From HKST-UBA178 sp965223815 (lineage in GTDB: Bacteria; Pseudomonadota; Gammaproteobacteria; Chromatiales; Chromatiaceae): a DNA stretch of 64,000 nucleotides. Position numbers and translations under genes: made by a program. A model generated the notes under the pieces. It saw nothing but the letters and a program-made list of their open reading frames with translations. It had not been told where the DNA came from and ran no database searches. Below, piece by piece: positions 17,435-26,400 of this stretch. The stretch's first letter is position 1, and the number at the start of each line of letters is the position of its first letter. The stretch is from the NCBI GenBank assembly GCA_965223815.1, contig OZ245019.1, forward strand, positions 2,108,001 to 2,172,000. The letters are read 5' to 3'.

Positions 17435-19351
17435 ATGCCCGCGAGTCCGGTAGCCGTTCTACAAACCGAAAGCCACCCCTCAAACGTGGCCTCTGCTGCT
17501 TCGTCTAACGAAACAGGTGTGGGTGGCGGCGGTGTGAAGCGGTTTGATGACACTAAAGGGTCGGGACCAGAAAGTACCCTGCTGGCAATCGATCTGGCAC
17601 AAATATGGCTGGCGTGGCAGTGTCGCATGATCGCTGGCATCATTAGGGGGGCGCTCTATCAACCGGTCGATGCCAAGCATATTGGCTCCGTTCTCGCGAT
17701 CTGGCCAGGGGAGGGTGAGGGAGAGAAAGAACTACTCGATGTGGCTACCCAGGCGCTGTCAGAAAACCGGGGTCTAATTCGTCCCCAACAGCGTTACGGT
17801 CCGGGTGGTCACCGCGTTTGCGACATGGTTGCTTCTCCTCTGGTGATAGAAAATGAAACCGTAGCGGTTGTCGGAGTGATGATCTCGCCGCGTTCAGAGC
17901 CTCAACAGCAGGCAGTTTTGCAGCTCCTGCAATGGGGTGGACTGTGGATGGAAATCATGGTCCGCCAGCAGCAGTCAGTAAAACAACAGTTCGGTGCCTT
18001 CGATTCCAAGCTTTTGACTAGATTGGTCGGCCATTCCAGTTCCCATGCTGCTGCTATTGATACGGTCAACCAACTTGCCGAACGGTTTTCCTGTGAGCGG
18101 GTGAGTTTAGGCTTCCATCATGGAAAAAATATGCGGCTTGCGGCGCTCTCCCATGTGGCGAGCTTCGATCCACGTACGCAACTTGTGCGCAGGATCGAGG
18201 CTGCTATGGCAGAAGCGGCCGATCAGAAAAAGACATTGGTTGTCCCCGTAATCGATAATTATCAGGATGCGGTCACAAGAGCTCAACGCGAACTAGCGGT
18301 ACAGCAGGGAAATCACTCCGTCTGCACCATACCTCTATCCGGTCGATCTCGGGTCATTGGTGCAATCACGTTAGAGCGTGACGCTAGTCAGACGTTTGAT
18401 ACCAGTACGATCGGGTGGATTCAAAGTATCGCCTCAATACTCGGTCCTCTGATTGAGTCCAAGCGCCAAGAGGAGCGATCATTTTTTGCCAAGGGGGGAG
18501 AGGCCCTGCTTTCACTGGGTAGTGCTGTGTTTGGCCCAAGCCGTCTCAAATTCAAAATGATTCTGCTAACCCTCATCGTTGCTGTCAGCATACTTGCTGT
18601 GATTGACGGCGACTATAGAGTAACCGCGCCGGCGAGTATAGAGGGTGAGGTGCGCCAGGTCATAGCTGCTCCTCAAGCGGGTTTTATAAGAAAGTCTGAG
18701 GTGCGACCCGGTGATCAGGTAAAGAAGGGACAATTGATCGCCGCAATGGATGATCGCGATCTGCGCCTGACTCGGCAGAAGTGGCAAAGCGAACGTAATA
18801 AGATCGAGAAAGAGTACCAAGAAGCGTTGGCGATGCACGACCGCATCGAGTTGAGTCTGTTGAGTGCCCAAATAGATCAGGTGGAAGCGGAGATTCAACT
18901 GCTAGAGGAAAAAATCTCACGCACAAAAATTAGGGCGCCATTCGACGGTGTGATAGTCAGTGGTGACCTTACACAGTCACTCGGTGCGCCATTGGAGATC
19001 GGTCAACTGTTATTCGAAATCGCTCCTCTGGAAAGATACAGAGTTGTCCTAGAGGTTGATGAGCATGACGTCGCGGATCTTAAATCTGGTCGTACGGGGA
19101 AGCTGATATTTGCTGCGTTACCCGATAAAAGCTTTTCCTTCTCGCTCGGCAAATTGATTCCCGTTGCTGTTTCAAGTGAAACAAGAAACCACTTTCAGGT
19201 AGAGGCCACACTTAATGAACACCTGCCACTGCTCAGGCCTGGAATGCGCGGTGTTGGCAAGATCGATATCGGAAGGCGCAATCTCTTTTGGATATGGACG
19301 CACTCGATGGTTGATCGGATTCGACTCTGGATTTGGTCTGTAGGATTCTAG
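17435..19351 (+). CDS. GAF-domain protein fused to HlyD-type periplasmic adaptor
   Basis: 638 residues. Residues 1-50 are low-complexity. About 55-175 is a GAF-like region (IWPGEGEGEKELL, ending VAVVGVMIS), and about 185-345 is a second, clearer GAF domain (FSCERVSLGF, TIPLSGRSRVIGAITLER). One membrane segment (about 369-389, MILLTLIVAVSILAVIDG) is followed by a biotinyl-lipoyl/HlyD region: VIAAPQAGFIRKSEVRPGDQ, a coiled-coil hairpin about 440-495, then IRAPFDGVIVSG and a beta-barrel part. The GAF half should be cytoplasmic and the HlyD half periplasmic. GAF domains bind small ligands, so export may be gated by a signal. First gene of the adhesin locus; the next gene follows after 8 bp. Confidence 0.85.
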   Translation: MPASPVAVLQTESHPSNVASAASSNETGVGGGGVKRFDDTKGSGPESTLLAIDLAQIWLAWQCRMIAGIIRGALYQPVDAKHIGSVLAIWPGEGEGEKELLDVATQALSENRGLIRPQQRYGPGGHRVCDMVASPLVIENETVAVVGVMISPRSEPQQQAVLQLLQWGGLWMEIMVRQQQSVKQQFGAFDSKLLTRLVGHSSSHAAAIDTVNQLAERFSCERVSLGFHHGKNMRLAALSHVASFDPRTQLVRRIEAAMAEAADQKKTLVVPVIDNYQDAVTRAQRELAVQQGNHSVCTIPLSGRSRVIGAITLERDASQTFDTSTIGWIQSIASILGPLIESKRQEERSFFAKGGEALLSLGSAVFGPSRLKFKMILLTLIVAVSILAVIDGDYRVTAPASIEGEVRQVIAAPQAGFIRKSEVRPGDQVKKGQLIAAMDDRDLRLTRQKWQSERNKIEKEYQEALAMHDRIELSLLSAQIDQVEAEIQLLEEKISRTKIRAPFDGVIVSGDLTQSLGAPLEIGQLLFEIAPLERYRVVLEVDEHDVADLKSGRTGKLIFAALPDKSFSFSLGKLIPVAVSSETRNHFQVEATLNEHLPLLRPGMRGVGKIDIGRRNLFWIWTHSMVDRIRLWIWSVGF

Positions 19352-19359
19352 TCCTGGAT

Positions 19360-21507
19360 ATGAGCAAGTTGTCGCAAGATCCGAATTGGTCATCGATTTC
19401 CGGGCTTCGTCCCAAGCTTCGTCGCCATATTCGAATATACCCACAAGAGTACAGAGGTGAGCGATGGTATATTCTGCACGACCAATCGAGTGGTCGTCAT
19501 CTGCGCTTTAACGTTGGAGCTTACAGCTTTATAGGGCGGCTTACAGGAAAGGCCTCGGTACAGGAAATTTGTGAGCAGCTGGCCTCCGGACCTGACAATA
19601 CGCCACTGACTCGGGATGACGCCTCAGTTATCTTGACACAACTTTTCGCAATCGACGCCTTGGGTGGCAATCTCTCGGGGGAAGCGGAAGTCTTCTTCAA
19701 GCGTTATCAAAATACGATGCGTCTGCGCAGAATCAAGGCATTGATGAATCCGCTTGCCATTCGCATCAAGCTGATAGATCCCGACCAGTTTCTCAACCGG
19801 CTAACTCCCTGGGTTCGCCCTCTGTTCAGTGTGACAGGAGTCTTTCTCTGGTTATTCGTGATTGTCTCTGCTGGTCTGCTTGCCTTGGCCCACTTTTCCG
19901 ATCTCAGGGATGCGTTGAGTACCGATGTATTGGCGCCAGCCAATTTACTGTCAATGGTTGCTGTTTACGTACTCATCAAGCTTGTCCACGAATTTGCACA
20001 CGCATTTGCTGTGAAGGTTTGGGGTGGGGAAGTGCATGAGATGGGCATTACCCTATTGCTGTTTTTTCCAATTCCATACGTGGATGCATCGGCTGCGTGG
20101 GGGTTTAGCGACAAGTATAAACGGGTGCTTGTTGGGGCTGTGGGTATTTTGGCTGAACTCTTTGTTGCCGCTCTTGCGCTCTTCTTGTGGCTGGTGGTGG
20201 AACCTGGAGCGATCAGCGATATGGCGCTTAATGCCGTACTTGTAGGGAGCGTGTCTACGCTACTCTTTAACGCGAATCCGCTACTGAAATTTGATGCCTA
20301 CTACATGCTGCAAGATCTGATAGAGATTCCCAATCTCTATTCCCGCTCCAGTCGCTTTTATCTCTACCTACTACAGCGCTACTTATTCGGACTAGACCGG
20401 GCTCGATCACCGGTAACAGCGACGGGAGAAGGCATTTGGTTCGTAGTCTACGGCTTTGTTGCACTGCTCTACCGGCTGTTGATTCTGGCCACGATTGTTC
20501 TGTTTCTATCCCAAGAGTATCTGTTTGCAGGTGTTGCATTGGGCTGTTGGGCGGTGTTGATGCAGCTGGTGTCACCGTTGGGCCGGGGACTGCGCTTTCT
20601 GTTTTTCGGCGCAGCACTGGGCGAAAATCGCTTTAGAGCAATAAGTGTTTCACTGCTGATAGTCGGTTCGCTATGTTCTGTTATGGCTTTCGTTCCCCTG
20701 TCCTTGACAACTCGTGCCGAGGGTGTGGTTTGGGTATCAGATCAAGCACAGATATACGCGGGAACTGAAGGTTTCGTAGAACAACTCCTGGTGGCTTCTG
20801 GGACTCCCGTCAAGGCTGGTACTCCCTTAATTCAGATTCGAGATCCATCTTTGAGGATGGCCATTACGAAGCTCGAGGCGAAGCGCCGGGAATTGGAAAT
20901 TCGCGCTGCTTCTGAGTATTTGGAGAAGCGGGTGCAGTCTGCGATTACCGAGGAAGAACTGGCATCCGTAGAGGCAGAACTGTTACTGCTTCGGCAAAAG
21001 CAATCCGAATTGCTAGTGCACAGCGACGTGGGCGGTGTATTTGTACTGCTTGATGAACGGTCTATGCTGGGTCGATACTTGCAGCAAGGAGAGCTTGTCG
21101 GCTATATCGTAAGCCCAGAGCGGCTGATCATTAGGACTGTGATTCCGCAGTCAGATATCGGTTTGTTTCGTCAACATGTTGAGATGGTACAGGTGCGCCT
21201 CGCGGAGCGTGCTGGAATTGCTCTGCCAGCGCGCATCATTAGGGAAACACCGGCTGGCAGCAGAGTACTACCAAGTCGTGCTCTAGGCGCCGCTGGTGGT
21301 GGTGAAATAGCCGTGAGCGCAGCAGGAGATCAGGGATTGACCGCGGCAGAGAAAGTATTTCAGATCGATTTGGGGCTACCGGATGATCTCGATATAGCGG
21401 GCCTTGGTGAGCGGGCGTATATTCGCTTTGACCACGGTTCTGAGCCCCTTGCCAGTCAGTGGTTGCGAACTGGCAGACAGTTGGTTCTTAGCCGCCTTTC
21501 CTTCTAG
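19360..21507 (+). CDS. M50-type metalloprotease with PqqD-like and HlyD-like domains
   Basis: 715 residues from ATG 19360, 8 bp after the previous stop. Residues about 20-125 resemble a PqqD-like peptide-binding domain (SSGRHLRFNVGAYSFIGRL). Then comes a multi-pass M50/site-2-protease core: HEFAH at 210-214 in KLVHEFAHAFAVK gives two zinc His and the catalytic Glu, and the third ligand is probably D312 in NPLLKFDAYY. Further membrane segments run to about 450. About 455-715 is a periplasmic HlyD-like domain (AGTEGFVEQLLVASGTPVKAG, coiled coil 505-555). This is the family annotated as putative peptide zinc metalloprotease. Its neighbours suggest it handles the LEPR-XLL N-terminus of the giant protein or forms the membrane part of its exporter. 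Confidence 0.87.
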   Translation: MSKLSQDPNWSSISGLRPKLRRHIRIYPQEYRGERWYILHDQSSGRHLRFNVGAYSFIGRLTGKASVQEICEQLASGPDNTPLTRDDASVILTQLFAIDALGGNLSGEAEVFFKRYQNTMRLRRIKALMNPLAIRIKLIDPDQFLNRLTPWVRPLFSVTGVFLWLFVIVSAGLLALAHFSDLRDALSTDVLAPANLLSMVAVYVLIKLVHEFAHAFAVKVWGGEVHEMGITLLLFFPIPYVDASAAWGFSDKYKRVLVGAVGILAELFVAALALFLWLVVEPGAISDMALNAVLVGSVSTLLFNANPLLKFDAYYMLQDLIEIPNLYSRSSRFYLYLLQRYLFGLDRARSPVTATGEGIWFVVYGFVALLYRLLILATIVLFLSQEYLFAGVALGCWAVLMQLVSPLGRGLRFLFFGAALGENRFRAISVSLLIVGSLCSVMAFVPLSLTTRAEGVVWVSDQAQIYAGTEGFVEQLLVASGTPVKAGTPLIQIRDPSLRMAITKLEAKRRELEIRAASEYLEKRVQSAITEEELASVEAELLLLRQKQSELLVHSDVGGVFVLLDERSMLGRYLQQGELVGYIVSPERLIIRTVIPQSDIGLFRQHVEMVQVRLAERAGIALPARIIRETPAGSRVLPSRALGAAGGGEIAVSAAGDQGLTAAEKVFQIDLGLPDDLDIAGLGERAYIRFDHGSEPLASQWLRTGRQLVLSRLSF

Positions 21508-21617
21508 GTTCTGGCTGAAACACGATTATATTGTGGTTTTTTCCAGGCTAAAGTATCTCTCCAATCTGCAGATATATCTACCTAGATAAACTCATAAGGG
21601 AAACGAATCCACAGAAA

Positions 21618-23261
21618 GTGCAAGCGACATATTTGAAACATAAGCTCCTCCCCGGAGCCCTGGCGCTGTCGCTGTTTGTTACTGCTGCCTGGGGAAAGGA
21701 AATCCCCGAGAACACCAATCTCGAAGATCCTATTCCGGAGTTAGACTGCATCATAGAGCCCAGCGACATCGTGGATATTGGCAGTGCCGTTCCCGGCGTC
21801 GTCGATTCCATCCTCGCTGACCGAAGTGATTTTGTATCCAAAGGCGAGGTACTGGCAACTCTAGAATCCAGCGTGGAACAGGTAGCGCTGGAATTGACCC
21901 AGGCGCGGGCATCGCTGGATACCGCGATCGAACTGCGCCGGGAGAGCGCCCAATTCGGCCGTCGTACCTTGAAGAGAAATCAGGAGTTACTGCGAAAATC
22001 AGTTATTTCCAAGCAGGATATAGATCAGATAAAGAGCGAGACGCGTATTGCTCAGCTTCAAGTGAGACAAGAAGAGGAAAATAAGCGTATAGCAGAGCTG
22101 GAGCATCTCAAGGCGAAGGCGGTTCTGAAAAGACGCACGCTTCGTAGTCCGGTCGATGGTGTGGTGATGAATCGCTTTAAATCTGTCGGAGAGTTTGTCG
22201 AGGATGAGCCGGTACTTCGCGTTGCACGCATAGATCCCCTGAATGTCGAAGTTGTCGTTCCGGTAAGCTTACTAGGGCGCATCAAACCGGGTATGGAAGC
22301 TGAGATCATTTTGATATTGCCCGGTAGCAGTAGTCATCAAGCAACCGTTGAGCGAGTCGATGTCGTGGCGGACGCCGCTAGCGGCACCTATGGCGTAAGA
22401 CTGACTCTGCCTAATCGGGCTCACGCTATCCCAGCTGGTTTGCGTTGCCGCTTGTCCTTTCTGCCCTCGATAGAACATGAAGACGGTGCAACAGTCGATA
22501 GTGCGGTATTGCCGCCGGCAGCCGCTGTCAATAATACCGCAGGAAAGAAGATAAAAGAGCAAACATATGTCGCGGAGAGTTCGAAGAGACGGGAAGAGAT
22601 GTATACAGCATTCTCGAGAATGGATAACACAGAATCGCCAAGATTAGTTCGCACATCGGACAACTCGACAACAGGGGCGGAAACTGAAAAAGCCTTTGAT
22701 ATGAACCTAGATTCGGGTGACTCCAATCAGCCGGGTACAGTTACTGCTGAGTCGAATACGGATACTATAGATCTGCCACCTAGCTGCTACTCGATTGGAC
22801 CAATCAAGAATAGGGCGTTAGCCCATGGACTTGCAGAACGTCTACGAAAATGGGCCAAGCACCTTCATCTGAGCGAGCGGCCCGGCAAAGAAAGTACCGA
22901 CTACATCGTACTGAGTGAGCGTCAGGTGGATTCATCAGCTGCGAGTCGTCTTGCATCCCGATTCAAGTCGGCAGGCATTAGTGACATATATCTTTTCAGA
23001 AACGGACCTTATCAGAATCGACTCTCCCTCGGTCTCTATCGTACCCATAGGTTCGCGATCAAGCGGCAGCAGCAGCTCTCAACACAAGGCTTTGCCACAT
23101 CAATCGATCGCCGCTTCCGGAAACACAACGAGTATTGGCTGGATGTGGTGCTGGAGAGTAGGACCGAACTACACCGGGAGTTGGTGAAAGCTGGAGCACC
23201 CCACGAAAAGGACTTCCCTTATGAGCCCATTGCTTGTACACAGCGATTGGCACTCCGCTGA
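21618..23261 (+). CDS. Periplasmic HlyD-type adaptor with SPOR-like C-terminus
   Basis: 547 residues from GTG 21618, 110 bp after the previous gene. A signal peptide (about 1-26, ALALSLFVTAAWG) precedes an adaptor region: IGSAVPGVVDSILADRSDFV and RSPVDGVVMNRFKSVGEFV are the two lipoyl halves, with a coiled-coil hairpin (about 90-170) between, then a beta-barrel (PLNVEVVVPVSLLG). A polar linker (about 285-385) leads to a SPOR-like domain (about 390-500; CYSIGPIKNRALAHGLAERLR, YLFRNGPYQNRLSLGLYR). SPOR domains bind denuded septal peptidoglycan, so this adaptor may be tethered to the cell wall or division site. RND-type adaptors rarely carry one. Confidence 0.85.
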   Translation: MQATYLKHKLLPGALALSLFVTAAWGKEIPENTNLEDPIPELDCIIEPSDIVDIGSAVPGVVDSILADRSDFVSKGEVLATLESSVEQVALELTQARASLDTAIELRRESAQFGRRTLKRNQELLRKSVISKQDIDQIKSETRIAQLQVRQEEENKRIAELEHLKAKAVLKRRTLRSPVDGVVMNRFKSVGEFVEDEPVLRVARIDPLNVEVVVPVSLLGRIKPGMEAEIILILPGSSSHQATVERVDVVADAASGTYGVRLTLPNRAHAIPAGLRCRLSFLPSIEHEDGATVDSAVLPPAAAVNNTAGKKIKEQTYVAESSKRREEMYTAFSRMDNTESPRLVRTSDNSTTGAETEKAFDMNLDSGDSNQPGTVTAESNTDTIDLPPSCYSIGPIKNRALAHGLAERLRKWAKHLHLSERPGKESTDYIVLSERQVDSSAASRLASRFKSAGISDIYLFRNGPYQNRLSLGLYRTHRFAIKRQQQLSTQGFATSIDRRFRKHNEYWLDVVLESRTELHRELVKAGAPHEKDFPYEPIACTQRLALR

Positions 23262-23448
23262 GAAGCACACACTAAGCCCGGTCCCCAGACTCGCCGGGGC
23301 TCGATATTCCCTGATTATGCCAGGGCTGATTTTACAGTCCAAAATATTCAAATTGCCTGTTATACAAGGAAAAATCACCTTGTGAGCTGATATCGCTTGA
23401 TAAAGGATTGTTTGGTGAATAGGCCCTTTAAGGAAGAGAGCTGAAACA

Positions 23449-26400
23449 GTGAAAAATAGAGATAAACGGAATTCGAAGGGAAAAAACCATTCGATCACAG
23501 TTGTCGAGGCGTTGGAGCCTCGTGTGCTCTTTTCCGCCGATGTATTTGGTGGTGCTGTGGATACAGTGAGTGACGACCCGTTGGCCACACTACTGGAAAA
23601 TACTGCTCAGTCGGCTATTCAGCAAAGTGTTGCAACGGCCGCTTCCGCTGCAAACGATGATCAGCTGCTACAGCCCGGGGAACAGGAAGTCGAGGCAGGT
23701 TTTATCTCGACAGCCGAGTTTCTCCCCCGTGAACTTATTCTAGTCGACGCGAATACACCGGATTATCAACAGTTGGTCGACGACATTTATGGGCAGGGTG
23801 GCGACAATCGCCAGTTGGAGATAGTGGTATTGGATCCCAACCGGGATGGTATTGCTCAGATCAGCGAAATCCTGGAAGGGCAGTCGAAATTAGATTCCGT
23901 TCACCTGATTGCTCATGCATCCGAGGGGAGTATCAGCCTGGGTAGCTCTACATTGGATTTCGAAACGCTTCGACTGAATGCCGGAGAGATCGGTGCCTGG
24001 GGTAATGCCTTTACTGAAGAGGGGGATTTCCTGATCTACGGTTGCAACCTGGCGGCCACTGGCGAAGGTCAAGCACTCGTCGACGCACTAGCCAATATCA
24101 CCGGTACCGATGTTGCGGCCAGTGACGACTTGACCGGGCATGCCAGCCTGGGCGGCGACTGGGACATGGAGTACCGGGTAGGGGAGGTGACGACACGCAT
24201 CGCCCTGTCGGATGCAATCCAATCTACTTGGTCCGGCACCCTGGATATCACTTCTAACCTAGTAGGGCATTATGCCTTCGAAGAAGGCAGTGGGACCACT
24301 GCAACGGATTCCAGCGCTACGGGTAACGATGGCTCTTTGCTGGATGTACCGATCTATAGTACCGGTGTGGTTGGTGACCATGCACTGGACTTTTACGGGG
24401 ACTTCGATCGCGTGGAGGCCCCCGACGTGGCGGCTACCGATTTCGGCAGCGGTGATTTCACCGTTTCTTTCTGGTTCAATTCTGCCCAATCGGGTTACCG
24501 CGGTGAGTTGGTTGCTGACTTAGTCGGCAACGGAGACGGCTACGTTTTCTGGACTATGGGTAATGGCGACCTCTACTTAGATATCTTTTCAGGTCCAAGT
24601 GAGACCTACTTGACCGCGACAAACGTATTCGACGGCAATTGGCACCACGTAAGCGGGGTGCGTAGCGGCGATACTTTCTCCCTCTACGTGGACGACGCCC
24701 TAGTGGATTCCACAACCCAAAATTCCATCGGAAGCGTCAGCAATAACACTTCGTTATACATAGGCGCGGTGGATGCAACGGGTGGCGATTACGATGGTTT
24801 GATTGATGACGTCCGCCTTTACGATCGTGCCCTCGCCAGCAGTGACATTACCGAGCTTTACAGCTTGGCCGACGACGATCCCATCATCAGCAATCTCGAC
24901 AACGACGTACTTAATTACACGGAAGGCGATGGTGCCGCAGTTATCGAGCAGGGCGGCGACGCGCTGGTTTCAGATCCCGACTCGAGCGATTTCGCCGGTG
25001 GCGACTTGATCGTCGAGATCGACGGCGGCGGTGTCCCGGCCGAGGATGTGCTGTCGGTCCGCAATCAGGGGATCAGCGCCGGCCAGATCGGGCTCAGCGG
25101 TAGTGACGTGACTTACGAAGGCGTGGTGATCGGGACCCTGGCAGGTGGTACCGCCGGTGCGCCACTTGAAATCGTATTCAATGGGAACGCAACACCTTCC
25201 GTGGTGACGGCGCTGCTCCTTAATATTACTTACGAAAACACCGGCGTTGACAATCCCACCGCGGGCACACGCAGTGTCACGATCGATATAACCGACGGCG
25301 ATGGCGGCATGAGTGGGACACAGAATGTGTCGATCAATGTTACCGCCGTCAACGATCAGGCGGTGGCCGACCTCAATGGCGCCGACGGCGGCGGGATCGA
25401 TTTCGCGACGACCTTCACGGAGGGAGTAGGCGCGGTCAACATCACCGACAGCGACGCGATACTCAGCGATCCGGACCACACCACCTATCAGGACCTGGGC
25501 ATCAACCTTGACGGCGGCTTTGTCGATGGCAGCGCCGAGAAGGTGACCATCGCCGGGTACACGTTCAGCTACGGCGTATTCGACAATACCATTCGCACCG
25601 TCGGCGGCACCAATTTTGAAATCGACTTCGACGGCACCGGCTTCACCATCGCGGAGGAACTCGGCGGCTACATGCCGGAGGCCGATCTGCAGTTGCTGCT
25701 CCGCGGCATTACCTATGAAAACACATCGGATAACCCGACGGCCGGCGACCGCACCATCGATGTCACAGTGCAGGACGCCGGGGGGCAGATCGGCGTGACC
25801 TCGATCAGCACCATAACCGTGGTTGCGGCCAACGACGAACCGACAATCACCAACCTAGGCGGTGACGCGCTGGCCTACACCGAAGGCGACGGGGCCGTGG
25901 TGATCGAGCAAAGCAGCAATGCCGCGGTCAATGATGTCGATTCGAGTGATTTCGACATGGGCACCCTGACGGTGTCGTTTGTCGCTGGCAGCGACAGCGC
26001 CGAGGATGTGCTGGCTATCCGCGATCAAGGGGCGGGTCCGACGAATATTACTATTTCCGGCAATACCGTGAGCTACGACGGTACCCAAATCGGGACCTTT
26101 ACCGGTGGCAGCGGGGGCACCGATCTGGTCATCACGCTGGATGCCGATGCAGATGCGACCGCGGTCAGCGCGCTGGTACAGAACATCACCTACGAGAACA
26201 CCGATAGCGATAGTCCCAGCGAAGGTGCGCGCACGGTGCGTTTTGTGCTGACCGATGGAGATGGTGGTTCGAGTGCCAACTATGATACGACGGTGACCGT
26301 CACGGGCGACAATGATGCACCAACCGATATCGTTATTGACGCAGAAGCTACTTCAGAGCAGGTAGTCAATACTTACACTACGAGCGATCAAATCGATCCG

